The notes: generated from the letters alone by a model not told the origin. 5,147 bases of DNA from JBMNKL01 sp050261495 (GCA_050261495.1 JBLNDI010000148.1:1-5147); one strand, 5' to 3'. Counted from the stretch's first letter, positions 1-4,822 are shown. Translations and numbers: made by a program.

Positions 1-172
1 TTTTGAAATATCTCCTGTATATGCCGCCTCTTTCGGACAAGCGCAGCGGCATGGCCGGGTGCATATGATGCGGTGGAATATCTTCCTGGTATTGGGCGGT
101 GTATTCCGCCGGCTTCGCAGCCTTTCTCGGAAATTGCCCTTTACCCGGGTTTGTCTTTACCTCAGTCTGCAT
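1..172 (-). CDS. Probable initiating sugar-phosphate transferase, 5' part only (runs off left edge)
   Basis: An open frame of 57 codons starts at ATG 172-170 and continues off the left edge without a stop. Its start shares one base with the TAA of the aminotransferase upstream (TAATG), which suggests translational coupling in one operon. The first ~50 residues are polar, proline- and histidine-rich and look disordered. The last visible residues, IYRRYFK, resemble the start of bacterial sugar transferases (PglC/WcaJ/EpsL type), which typically begin M-YRR-F-K-R just before a membrane helix. Those enzymes transfer a sugar phosphate from a UDP-sugar to undecaprenyl phosphate at the inner face of the membrane. 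The family call rests on this short motif plus context (EpsN-type aminotransferase and CpsB next door). The catalytic domain is not visible. The ~50-residue extension is unusual, and translation might begin later, near the YRRYFK motif. Confidence 0.6.
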   Translation of the reverse strand, partial: MQTEVKTNPGKGQFPRKAAKPAEYTAQYQEDIPPHHMHPAMPLRLSERGGIYRRYFK

Positions 173-1293
173 TACTGCTTCCACAACCCCTTTATTATCC
201 TGCATATTCTCTCTAAATCATTGTCTGTCATTTTTGTATCGCTTGGCAGGCAGACGCCGTTCTCAAACAACCGGCGGGAAACATCCTCGTCAGCCCCTAT
301 AAAATCACACTTTTCATAGAACGGCTGCATGTGCATGGGCTTCCATATGGGCCTTGATTCGATATTGTCGGCCTCCAGCGCGTCCATTACATCCGAAGGC
401 CTTACCCTGCCGCTCAGCGTAATGCAGCTCAGCCAATAATTGGGCTCATTCCACTCGTTGACAGGCATGAATTGGACGCCGTCAAGCCCGCCCAACTCCC
501 TTTTGTAATATTCAAAAATGTATTTCTTTTTCGCTATCCTGTCATCGAGTACCTTGAGCTGTCCCCTGCCGATGCCGGCAACTATGTTGCTCATCCGGTA
601 ATTGTAGCCCAGTTCGCTGTGCTGGTAATGCCTTGCCTTGTCCCTGGCCTGGGTGGCCCAAAAACGCACCTTGGTTATCCGCTCTTCATTATCGGAAACG
701 AGCATCCCGCCGCCCGATGTGGTTATTATCTTGTTGCCGTTGAATGAAAATACCCCGTAGTCTCCAAGCGTCCCGGTATATCTCCCCTTGTACTTGGCGC
801 CCAAGGATTCCGCGGCGTCTTCTATAAGCGGCACGCCGTGATTCCTGCAAATCCCGGCAATCCTGTCAAAATCGGCCGCCAAGCCGTAAAGGTTGACTAC
901 TACGACCGCCTTGACCTCCGGGTACCTGTCAAAAGCTTTTTCCAGGAGGTAAGGATCCATGTTCCATGTTTCAAAGTCGCTGTCGATAAAAACGGGAATG
1001 GCGCCCTGGTAAATGATTGGATTCGCCGTAGCTGAAAAAGTCAAGCTCGGGCAGAACACGACATCGCCGGCTTCCACCCCGGCGGCCTTTAGCGCCATAT
1101 GTATGGCCGCCGTCCCGGACGACAATGCCACGGCGCTTTTCACACCCACCATTGCGGCCAGTTCTTTTTCAAAGGCGTCCACGTTTGCCCCAAGCGGTGC
1201 TATCCAGTTGGTGTCGAAGGCTTCCTTTATATATTCCATTTCATAGCCCTCGTCGCTCATATGCGGTGACGAAAGCCAGATATCATACGGCAT
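172..1293 (-). CDS. epsN: DegT/DnrJ/EryC1/StrS-family PLP-dependent sugar aminotransferase, EpsN/PglE type
   Basis: A 373-residue protein of full family length. It would transfer an amino group (usually from glutamate) to a 4-keto nucleotide sugar, such as UDP-4-keto-6-deoxy-GlcNAc, giving a 4-amino sugar for surface polysaccharide; it is cytosolic. Visible features in order: N-terminal SSPHMSDEGYE and NWIAPLG (~28-35) as in EpsN; SSGTAAIHMAL (58-68), the PLP-phosphate region; VFIDSD (101-106); EDAAES (158-163), whose Asp contacts the pyridine nitrogen; SFNGNKIITTSGGG (183-196) with the Schiff-base lysine K188; LGYNYRMSNI (228-237); RPIWKPMHMQPFY (314-326), typical of the C-terminal substrate region. 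No key residue is missing. The ATG at 1293 is chosen over an in-frame TTG at 1308 because a GAGGGGG Shine-Dalgarno sits ~6 nt before the ATG. It lies 43 nt after the CpsB gene. The exact keto-sugar and stereochemistry cannot be decided from sequence; the symbol denotes similarity to Bacillus EpsN. Confidence 0.93.
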   Translation of the reverse strand: MPYDIWLSSPHMSDEGYEMEYIKEAFDTNWIAPLGANVDAFEKELAAMVGVKSAVALSSGTAAIHMALKAAGVEAGDVVFCPSLTFSATANPIIYQGAIPVFIDSDFETWNMDPYLLEKAFDRYPEVKAVVVVNLYGLAADFDRIAGICRNHGVPLIEDAAESLGAKYKGRYTGTLGDYGVFSFNGNKIITTSGGGMLVSDNEERITKVRFWATQARDKARHYQHSELGYNYRMSNIVAGIGRGQLKVLDDRIAKKKYIFEYYKRELGGLDGVQFMPVNEWNEPNYWLSCITLSGRVRPSDVMDALEADNIESRPIWKPMHMQPFYEKCDFIGADEDVSRRLFENGVCLPSDTKMTDNDLERICRIIKGLWKQ

Positions 1294-1336
1294 TGCTGAC
1301 CCCCTCAATCAAGTATGTTATAGGCAGGCAAAAGCG

Positions 1337-2104
1337 TTATCGAAACCAATGAAACAGTTTTTTCCTATTCGCTGCGGGTTCCTCAACCTGGAAAGACCGG
1401 TTTTCCAGTATTGCCTCGGGGTAAACATAAAAAATGTTTTCCGCTCTTTCTTCATCCAGCCAGCTCCTTACGGTTTCAAACGCCTGCCTGAGCCGTGGAA
1501 CCCTGATATGGTCGGTATGCGCATCCGATGCCACTACATGCCCCATGTTCCGGAGAAGTATTTTCCTGGCGGCCTTTTGAACCCTTTTGCCTGCTGCGCC
1601 GTTGATAGACGTGGCGTTTACCTGGGAAACACATCCCATTTCCAGGAACCGCTTCAGAACCTTCAAGTCCGACCGGAAGTATTCATACCGTTCAACGTGC
1701 GCCAGTACCGGGATATACCCGTTGCCCAGGATATTGTACAGGATATTCTCGTAGTTTTTCAGAATTCCCGCCATCGGCAGCTCAATCAGCACGTATCTCG
1801 AACCGGCCAGCGTATTGCATTGGCCGCTCATAATGTTGTCAAGCGTATATTCGTCCAGGTATATCTCGTTTCCCGGGTATATTTTAACGTCAATATTGTT
1901 TTTTCCGGCAAGTTCAATAATTTCTCGGAGCCTTTTCTCCATAGTTTCCGCATTATATGGGTTTTCCCCGCATATAAAGTGCGGCGTGGCGATTATCCGG
2001 CCGATACCGTCCTGTTGTGCGATACGAAGCATGTTCAATGTCATTTCCTCGTTTTCCGCCCCGTCGTCCAAGCCGTAAAGCACGTGTGAATGCAAATCGA
2101 TCAT
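1337..2104 (-). CDS. cpsB: CpsB/YwqE-type PHP-family protein-tyrosine phosphatase
   Basis: A 255-residue protein, the usual size of the Gram-positive CpsB/YwqE/Wzb-like PHP phosphatases. These manganese-dependent enzymes dephosphorylate the tyrosine-rich tail of the BY-kinase (CpsD/YwqD) that controls capsule or exopolysaccharide chain export. PHP metal-site motifs are intact: MIDLHSH (H5, H7) followed by GLDDGA; ATPHF (H42); PGNEIY (E80); LAHVERY (H136); ASDAH (D194, H196). The start at 2104 is chosen because family members begin almost exactly at M-I-D-x-H-S-H, with a modest GGGGT element 5-6 nt upstream; an in-frame ATG at 2122 would add six residues. It is the first gene of the polysaccharide operon, behind a long leader with two candidate promoters. 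No Wzz-like adaptor or BY-kinase lies directly upstream as in many cps loci, so these partners are presumably downstream of the left edge or elsewhere. A broader PHP esterase role is possible but less likely. Confidence 0.92.
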   Translation of the reverse strand: MIDLHSHVLYGLDDGAENEEMTLNMLRIAQQDGIGRIIATPHFICGENPYNAETMEKRLREIIELAGKNNIDVKIYPGNEIYLDEYTLDNIMSGQCNTLAGSRYVLIELPMAGILKNYENILYNILGNGYIPVLAHVERYEYFRSDLKVLKRFLEMGCVSQVNATSINGAAGKRVQKAARKILLRNMGHVVASDAHTDHIRVPRLRQAFETVRSWLDEERAENIFYVYPEAILENRSFQVEEPAANRKKLFHWFR

Positions 2105-2179
2105 TTTAACCCCGCTCGTCATACGTAAGTCCGCATGTATTTATTTTTCCCCGAAAAGGTAATGCTTCGCCGTTATGTC

Positions 2180-2193
2180 AAGTTATTCAACTT
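2180..2193. repeat. Small inverted repeat AAGTT-ATTC-AACTT
   Basis: A perfect 5-bp hairpin in the leader upstream of the CpsB gene. It sits inside a loosely symmetric stretch, GTTATGTCA (2172-2180) facing TGACCCTATAAC (2208-2219), that vaguely resembles the ends of insertion-sequence-derived elements. No target duplication or transposase is seen, so no mobile-element call is made. Confidence 0.3.
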
Positions 2194-2220
2194 CACAACT
2201 TACATTCTGACCCTATAACC

Positions 2221-2264
2221 TCCGTTTACCCAGCAGGGCCGCAACACCTGGATGGTTAACCGGA
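2221..2264 (-). other. Leader hairpin early in the CpsB operon mRNA
   Basis: Starting about 16 nt after the predicted P1 start, the transcript can pair UCCG (2264-2261) with CGGA (2224-2221). Inside that, AUCCAG (2253-2248) pairs with CUGGGU (2233-2228), with an internal loop containing the palindrome GGTTAACC and a 14-nt GC-rich apical loop. There is no U-tract after it, so it is not an intrinsic terminator. Role unknown: mRNA stabilisation, or part of a larger regulatory fold. Confidence 0.4.
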
Positions 2265-2286
2265 TTTTCCTTACAACTATCTATAA

Positions 2287-2315
2287 ATTATATATCCTTG
2301 ATAATTTTAAGTCAA
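2287..2315 (-). promoter_or_regulatory. Promoter P1: near-consensus sigma-A promoter for the CpsB operon
   Basis: On the minus strand, TTGACT (2315-2310; 5 of 6 to consensus) and TATAAT (2292-2287; perfect) are separated by 17 nt in AT-rich surroundings. The predicted start near 2280 gives a 5' leader of about 175 nt before the ATG at 2104, long enough to carry control elements. This is the best promoter in the window. Confidence 0.8.
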
Positions 2316-2388
2316 ACAGTTATTTCTTTTTTGTGAATACAATGTAATTTTATGGGATATTATATTCTATTTTGTTAAACGTCATTCA

Positions 2389-2441
2389 GCCGACTCAACC
2401 CTTTTCGCGCCGTCCGCAATTTTCACCGGGTTTTTGCCGGC
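2389..2441 (-). ncRNA. Candidate structured leader RNA domain (no family assigned)
   Basis: The minus-strand RNA can fold into a long hairpin of three nested stems. The outer stem is GCCGGC (2441-2436) with GUCGGC (2394-2389), 6 bp with one G-U. The middle stem is AACCC (2432-2428) with GGGUU (2401-2397). The inner stem is GCG (2417-2415) with CGC (2409-2407), extended by two A-U pairs across a bulged G. The internal loops are purine-rich. It is a GC-rich island in AT-rich DNA, placed between promoters P2 and P1 and upstream of an exopolysaccharide operon, a common place for cis-regulatory RNAs. It does not match the c-di-GMP-I consensus as I know it, and no U-run follows it. Confidence 0.4.
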
Positions 2442-2455
2442 CGGGCATCGATTTC

Positions 2456-2494
2456 ATATACATGTATATATTGCATGTATATATTGAATATACA
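2456..2494. repeat. Perfect 13-bp tandem repeat with nested palindromes, candidate operator
   Basis: CATGTATATATTG occurs twice head to tail (2461-2473 and 2474-2486). The left unit overlaps the perfect 14-bp palindrome ATATACATGTATAT (2456-2469). The right unit overlaps a dyad with 7-bp arms, TGTATAT (2476-2482) and ATATACA (2488-2494), around a 5-bp centre. The block lies over and just downstream of the predicted start of promoter P2, where repressor sites are common. The repeats and dyads are seen directly; operator function is inferred, and AT-rich low complexity could contribute to the pattern. Confidence 0.6.
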
Positions 2495-2499
2495 AGCAA

Positions 2500-2528
2500 A
2501 TTATAGCATATGGACTATTCACATACAA
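2500..2528 (-). promoter_or_regulatory. Promoter P2: extended -10 sigma-A type, minus strand
   Basis: On the minus strand, TTGTAT (2528-2523) and TATAAT (2505-2500) are separated by exactly 17 nt. The -10 is preceded by TGC, giving the extended form TGnTATAAT. A perfect -10 with a TG extension compensates for a weak -35 (3 of 6). The predicted start is near 2493, which places the tandem repeat and dyads at about +1 to +35. It would transcribe the foldable element and then the CpsB operon. Confidence 0.65.
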
Positions 2529-2569
2529 TGCTGCTCAAAACGTGGAACAGGCTGCTTTAAATGTCACTC

Positions 2570-3622
2570 TTACGCAATGGCTTCGACAATCCTGTTGACT
2601 ATCACGCGCATTACAGCCAGGACCGGGACGGCAAGCAGCATGCCGGGAATGCCGAAAAATTCTCCTCCCACGAGAACGGCAAATATGGTCGCCACGGGAT
2701 GAAGCCCCAGCCTGCCTTCAATCATTTTAGGCGATATGAAGTTGTTGTCGATTTGCTGCACCACAAGGAATACCGCTATCGTCCAAACGGCTTTCAGCGG
2801 CGATACCGTTAACGCTACGGCAACTGCCGGAATTGCTCCTATGTAAGGTCCGAAGTATGGAATGACATTGCCGAGGCCGCCTATCATGCCCAGCACCAAC
2901 GGGTATTTCATGTTTATCAGCATCAGCCCCATTGTTTCAAGTATTCCTACTATAAGCGCGGTCATCAGCTGTCCCTGTATAAAGCCTGCCAGTATCCTGC
3001 TTATTTCTTTTCCTGTTCCGGCCAGGCCTGCACGGAAGCGGCGCGGCAGCAAAAAGAGCGCATAGTCTCTGAATTTCTCGCCGTCCTTTATGACGTAATA
3101 GGCAATTACCATGGCCAACGTCAAGTCCACCGCCATTCTTGCGATTTCTACCGCGGCACCCAATATTTTTTCCATTAATCCGGCCAATAAACCGTTTATC
3201 GCGGTTGTCAGGTTTTCAATTTCGCCGAATATTGCTTCTTTTACCTGCGTAGACCAGTTGCTCGATTTTATTGCGGAAAGAAATCCGTTGATAATCTGCT
3301 CGTATTTTTCCACCAGTTCAGGCAGCGTCTCCGTCAGTTCCCGGATGTTTGCAGCCAGTTCCGGGACAAAAAACACGCCTGCTGCGGCAGCCGCGGAAAG
3401 GAAAAACAGGTAGACCAGCAGGATGGATAAACTTACCGGGATTTTTTTATTGGTCAGCCTTGCTGATATGGGTTTTACAATATAGACAAGAGGTACTGCC
3501 AACAGAAAAGGTGAAATTATCCTTGACACCTTCGCCCTGTATGAGTATAGAAATATGGCCGCCGCTGCGACGCCAAGCAAGGCGGCGAAATAAAAAAGCG
3601 CCTTTTTGTACTTCAAAGGCAT
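2570..3622 (-). CDS. AI-2E family transporter (PerM/YtvI/TqsA superfamily permease)
   Basis: A 350-residue polytopic inner-membrane protein of normal family length. Layout: N-terminal hydrophobic segments (~8-27 and ~33-50), a third at ~62-86, then an amphipathic, charged extracytoplasmic-type stretch (~87-150). A C-terminal membrane bundle follows (~155-180, 210-238, 242-275, 277-300, 308-345). Family signatures are NVIPYFGPYIGAIPA (252-266) and QQIDNNFISPKMIEGRLG (289-306). Members have been linked to autoinducer-2 export or to Na+/H+ antiport; the substrate here is unknown. The ATG at 3622 is preferred because AGGGGG lies ~6 nt upstream and the first membrane segment begins soon after. An in-frame GTG at 3712 would add a charged 30-residue tail and overlaps a repeat-rich leader. 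No intrinsic terminator is seen after the stop. Similar permeases are often found near PRC-barrel genes and alaS in Clostridia (from memory), and a PRC-barrel gene is indeed two genes upstream. Confidence 0.92.
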   Translation of the reverse strand: MPLKYKKALFYFAALLGVAAAAIFLYSYRAKVSRIISPFLLAVPLVYIVKPISARLTNKKIPVSLSILLVYLFFLSAAAAAGVFFVPELAANIRELTETLPELVEKYEQIINGFLSAIKSSNWSTQVKEAIFGEIENLTTAINGLLAGLMEKILGAAVEIARMAVDLTLAMVIAYYVIKDGEKFRDYALFLLPRRFRAGLAGTGKEISRILAGFIQGQLMTALIVGILETMGLMLINMKYPLVLGMIGGLGNVIPYFGPYIGAIPAVAVALTVSPLKAVWTIAVFLVVQQIDNNFISPKMIEGRLGLHPVATIFAVLVGGEFFGIPGMLLAVPVLAVMRVIVNRIVEAIA

Positions 3623-3799
3623 CACACCCCCTGGTTGCTTCGGACTCACCGCGCTTTGGTCCGCGTACTTGGACTTATGCGCTTTAGCTCCCCGGCTTCG
3701 GGTTTCCCTCACTTTGAACTTCCCTCTGCTCCACTTCTTTCTGCTCCGGCTCCGGCGTCAACCGGCGGAATGCCCCGGCCGGGCGCGCCCCGCACCTTT
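3623..3799 (-). promoter_or_regulatory. GC- and purine-rich leader before the AI-2E gene
   Basis: These ~177 nt lie between the terminator and the AI-2E start and contain no recognisable -10 box, so the gene is probably read from further upstream. Seen on the minus strand: a GGGCGCGCCC palindrome; CCGG-TTGACG-CCGG; a purine-rich block with a 15-nt tandem repeat; and GTCC-GGAC-GTCC segments that allow two mutually exclusive hairpins. These are GGAC/GTCC using 3671-3674 with 3659-3662, and CGGAC/GTCCG using 3641-3645 with 3659-3663. The second lies just before the AGGGGG ribosome-binding site. This is compatible with post-transcriptional control but unproven. I see no T-box motif. A short resemblance to the 3' part of the ydaO c-di-AMP riboswitch is not supported by the rest of the leader. 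Confidence 0.4.
3718..3747. repeat. Two adjacent 15-bp imperfect tandem repeats
   Basis: ACTTCCCTCTGCTCC (3718-3732) is followed directly by ACTTCTTTCTGCTCC (3733-3747), identical at 13 of 15 positions. The minus strand is purine-rich. The unit length is a multiple of three; in one minus-strand frame the units read EQREV and EQKEV, within a Glu/Gln/Pro-rich stretch ending at TAA (3686-3684). It could be a remnant of a protein tail or simply leader sequence. Confidence 0.6.
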
Positions 3800-3832
3800 A
3801 AAAAACCGGGCAAGTTCCCTTACCCGGTTTTT
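3800..3832. terminator. Strong bidirectional rho-independent terminator
   Basis: On the minus strand, AAAAACCGGGTAAG, a GGAA tetraloop and CTTGCCCGGTTTTTT form a stem of about 14 pairs with one U-G, ending in a U-run. The plus strand also ends in a T-run, so it can act in both directions. It lies about 110 nt after the small YtxH-like gene and closes that unit. Any transcript for the AI-2E gene starting further upstream must read through it, so it could also act as an attenuator. Confidence 0.85.
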
Positions 3833-3871
3833 ACGAGGATTTGAGAGTATGTGTATATGTCCCGCTCTAAA

Positions 3872-3915
3872 GCCTTTACAAAAAGGCGTTCGGGGCACGG
3901 AAGGCCTTTAGGCCT
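3872..3915. repeat. Two short perfect hairpins between the small gene and the terminator
   Basis: GCCTTT-ACAA-AAAGGC (3872-3887) and AGGCC-TTTA-GGCCT (3902-3915) are perfect inverted repeats sharing the AGGCC/GCCTTT theme. Neither has a T-run, so they are not complete intrinsic terminators. They may stabilise the 3' end of the small gene's mRNA. A weak promoter-like pair on the minus strand (TTGTAA, 18 nt, TATACA, ~3880-3851) overlaps this area but is too poor to call. Confidence 0.45.
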
Positions 3916-3942
3916 GTTGGTCGTTTAAAATCTCTTAAAAAG

Positions 3943-4116
3943 TTACCTGAACATATCAACAACATTGTTGATGAAACCGCCGGATTTTCTTAAAAAGTTC
4001 CTGCCGTTCCTCATCATCCTCCTTCTCGCGCCGGCCATGTCGGAATTCATCATCATACCTACCGACGCGGCGAGAAGACCACCGACTATAACACCTTTTA
4101 CAAAGCTTTTCTGCAT
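3943..4116 (-). CDS. Small YtxH-like membrane-anchored protein, 57 residues
   Basis: ATG at 4116, TAA at 3945-3943. The protein begins MQKSFVKGVIVGGLLAAS, giving a hydrophobic glycine-rich membrane segment at ~5-23. A methionine- and arginine-rich basic stretch follows (GARRRMMRNGRNFLRK, ~29-44), with a short amphipathic tail (FINNVVDMFR). This single N-terminal helix plus basic/amphipathic tail is the pattern of small YtxH-like proteins in Firmicutes; its function is unknown. Support for a real gene: an AAGGAGA Shine-Dalgarno 9 nt before the ATG, a 34-nt gap after the PRC-barrel gene on the same strand, and a terminator downstream. The topology suggests a cytoplasmic-membrane protein with a basic side facing the cytoplasm. 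Homology is a pattern match, not a proven family assignment. Confidence 0.75.
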   Translation of the reverse strand: MQKSFVKGVIVGGLLAASVGMMMNSDMAGARRRMMRNGRNFLRKSGGFINNVVDMFR

Positions 4117-4150
4117 ACCTGCAATTCTCCTTTCTCTCTATGCTTGCGGT

Positions 4151-4681
4151 TTATTTCATCATCCTTTTCATGATGCCTCCGCCCGTCTCTTTCATCTCAT
4201 CCACCGCTTCTTTTTCAACAACTGCAAACTCTTCTCCGAGCTCCGCCTTGCCTATCAACGGCAATATTTTCCGTCCCTGCATCACGTCCTGGAAAAAGCC
4301 GTCGGATATCTCGAATCCTTCGATCCTGCCCGTCTGCACATCAAACAGCACATCCTTCACAATCCCGATTTCCCCGCCGGTTTTTGAAAATACCTTCAGG
4401 CCGAGCAGGCCGCTTTTACCAAAAACCTTGGCAAACGCCGTGCGTCCTATACTTGTTATGCAGTCCATGCTGTCGATTATAACCGCGTCTTCTCCCAGTT
4501 TCGTCACATTCTCAAGGAACACTGCCCTCTTTTTCAATGAAAAACCCCTGTCATCCAACAGAAGTGCTTTCACTTCCCTGCTCCCGGGGTTGAATACCAC
4601 ATCCGTCACGTTTCCGGCCTTTTTGCCGCTGCCGTTGCAGATTACCGGGAGGTTCAAAACTTCGCTATACCTGTGCAGCAT
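4151..4681 (-). CDS. Tandem PRC-barrel domain protein
   Basis: A 176-residue soluble protein with two PRC-barrel-like repeats. Domain 1 (~4-75) contains LPVICNGSGKKAGNVTDVVFNP and VKALLLDD; domain 2 (~90-158) contains GLKVFSKTGGEIGIVKDVLFD, GRIEGFEISD and GRKILPL. Each shows the usual order: a short beta strand, G-x-x-x-G-x-V-x-D-v-x-f-d, then a strand with the G-f-x-l/i-x-D/S-type segment. The tail is charged (EKEAVDEMKE). PRC barrels are small beta-barrel adaptor modules found in the photosynthetic reaction-centre H subunit, RimM and many uncharacterised Firmicute proteins. The exact role here is unknown. The start at 4681 has GGAGG 7 nt upstream. It is followed at 34 nt by the small YtxH-like gene and is divergent from the DUF1015 gene. 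No catalytic residues are evident, which fits a binding or assembly role. Confidence 0.88.
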   Translation of the reverse strand: MLHRYSEVLNLPVICNGSGKKAGNVTDVVFNPGSREVKALLLDDRGFSLKKRAVFLENVTKLGEDAVIIDSMDCITSIGRTAFAKVFGKSGLLGLKVFSKTGGEIGIVKDVLFDVQTGRIEGFEISDGFFQDVMQGRKILPLIGKAELGEEFAVVEKEAVDEMKETGGGIMKRMMK

Positions 4682-4756
4682 GGAGCAGCCTCCGTAAAGT
4701 TGAACAAAGCGTCATTTTCATTTATTATTATTTCATCGTTAAGGCTAAAAAATGCA

Positions 4757-4785
4757 TAGACAAAATATAACAGTTTTAATAAAAT
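4757..4785 (+). promoter_or_regulatory. Sigma-A-like promoter for the DUF1015 gene
   Basis: TAGACA (4757-4762; 5 of 6 to TTGACA) and TAAAAT (4780-4785; 5 of 6 to TATAAT) are separated by 17 nt in AT-rich DNA. The predicted start near 4792 gives a leader of about 30 nt before the ATG at 4823. The same 140-bp divergent gap must also hold the PRC-barrel promoter on the minus strand, for which I see only AT-rich candidates (TAATAAT-like) and no clear -35. Confidence 0.6.
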
Positions 4786-4822
4786 AACTAGAGAATATCT
4801 ACATCTTCCATGGGAGGCAGGA

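Larger units (their letters stand above)
2123..2569 (-). promoter_or_regulatory. 447-bp intergenic regulatory region upstream of the polysaccharide operon
   Basis: There is no convincing gene in this gap between the AI-2E stop codon and the CpsB gene. It is AT-rich at 2270-2390 and 2450-2530, with a GC-rich island at about 2389-2450. Read on the minus strand it holds, in order: an extended -10 promoter; a perfect 13-bp tandem repeat with nested dyads across the predicted +1 region; a foldable RNA domain; a second, near-consensus promoter; a leader hairpin; and a small AAGTT/AACTT hairpin. The individual elements are listed separately. The only short open frame noted (20 codons starting near 2455) lacks a ribosome-binding site. 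Confidence 0.75.

Noticed and set aside
1349..2089. Long plus-strand open frame (246 codons)
   Set aside because: It is the antisense of the CpsB gene, which has all PHP metal motifs. The plus-strand product has no recognisable domain.
2389..2441. c-di-GMP-I (GEMM) riboswitch
   Set aside because: It has a GGCAAA-like start and a nested hairpin, but the GACGCAAAGCC segment and the second helix with its tetraloop receptor are missing.
2393..2455. 20-codon minus-strand open frame in the intergenic region
   Set aside because: No Shine-Dalgarno before its ATG, very short, and it overlaps the foldable RNA domain.
2461..2486. CRISPR-like repeat
   Set aside because: Only two 13-bp units directly adjacent with no spacers; better explained as an operator or tandem duplication.
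3623..3712. GTG start at 3712 adding 30 residues to the AI-2E protein
   Set aside because: The ATG at 3622 has a much better Shine-Dalgarno and fits the family N-terminus; the extension is charged, overlaps the repeat-rich leader and resembles no family member.
3675..3720. Resemblance to the ydaO (c-di-AMP) riboswitch 3' part (AGGG..CCCGAA-CCG--AGCUAA)
   Set aside because: The 5' conserved segments of that riboswitch (GGGGAACCC and GGGUGAAUC) are not present upstream in the right order, so the match is probably chance. A cmscan with the ydaO-yuaA model would settle it.
3623..3832. T-box leader before the AI-2E gene (alaS-like context)
   Set aside because: No AGGGTGGNACCGCG T-box core is visible, and the gene is not an aminoacyl-tRNA synthetase.
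4140..4697. Plus-strand open frame (185 codons) and the overlapping 3965-4387 frame
   Set aside because: Antisense shadows of the PRC-barrel and small YtxH-like genes: low-complexity Ser/Pro/Phe-rich products and no ribosome-binding site.
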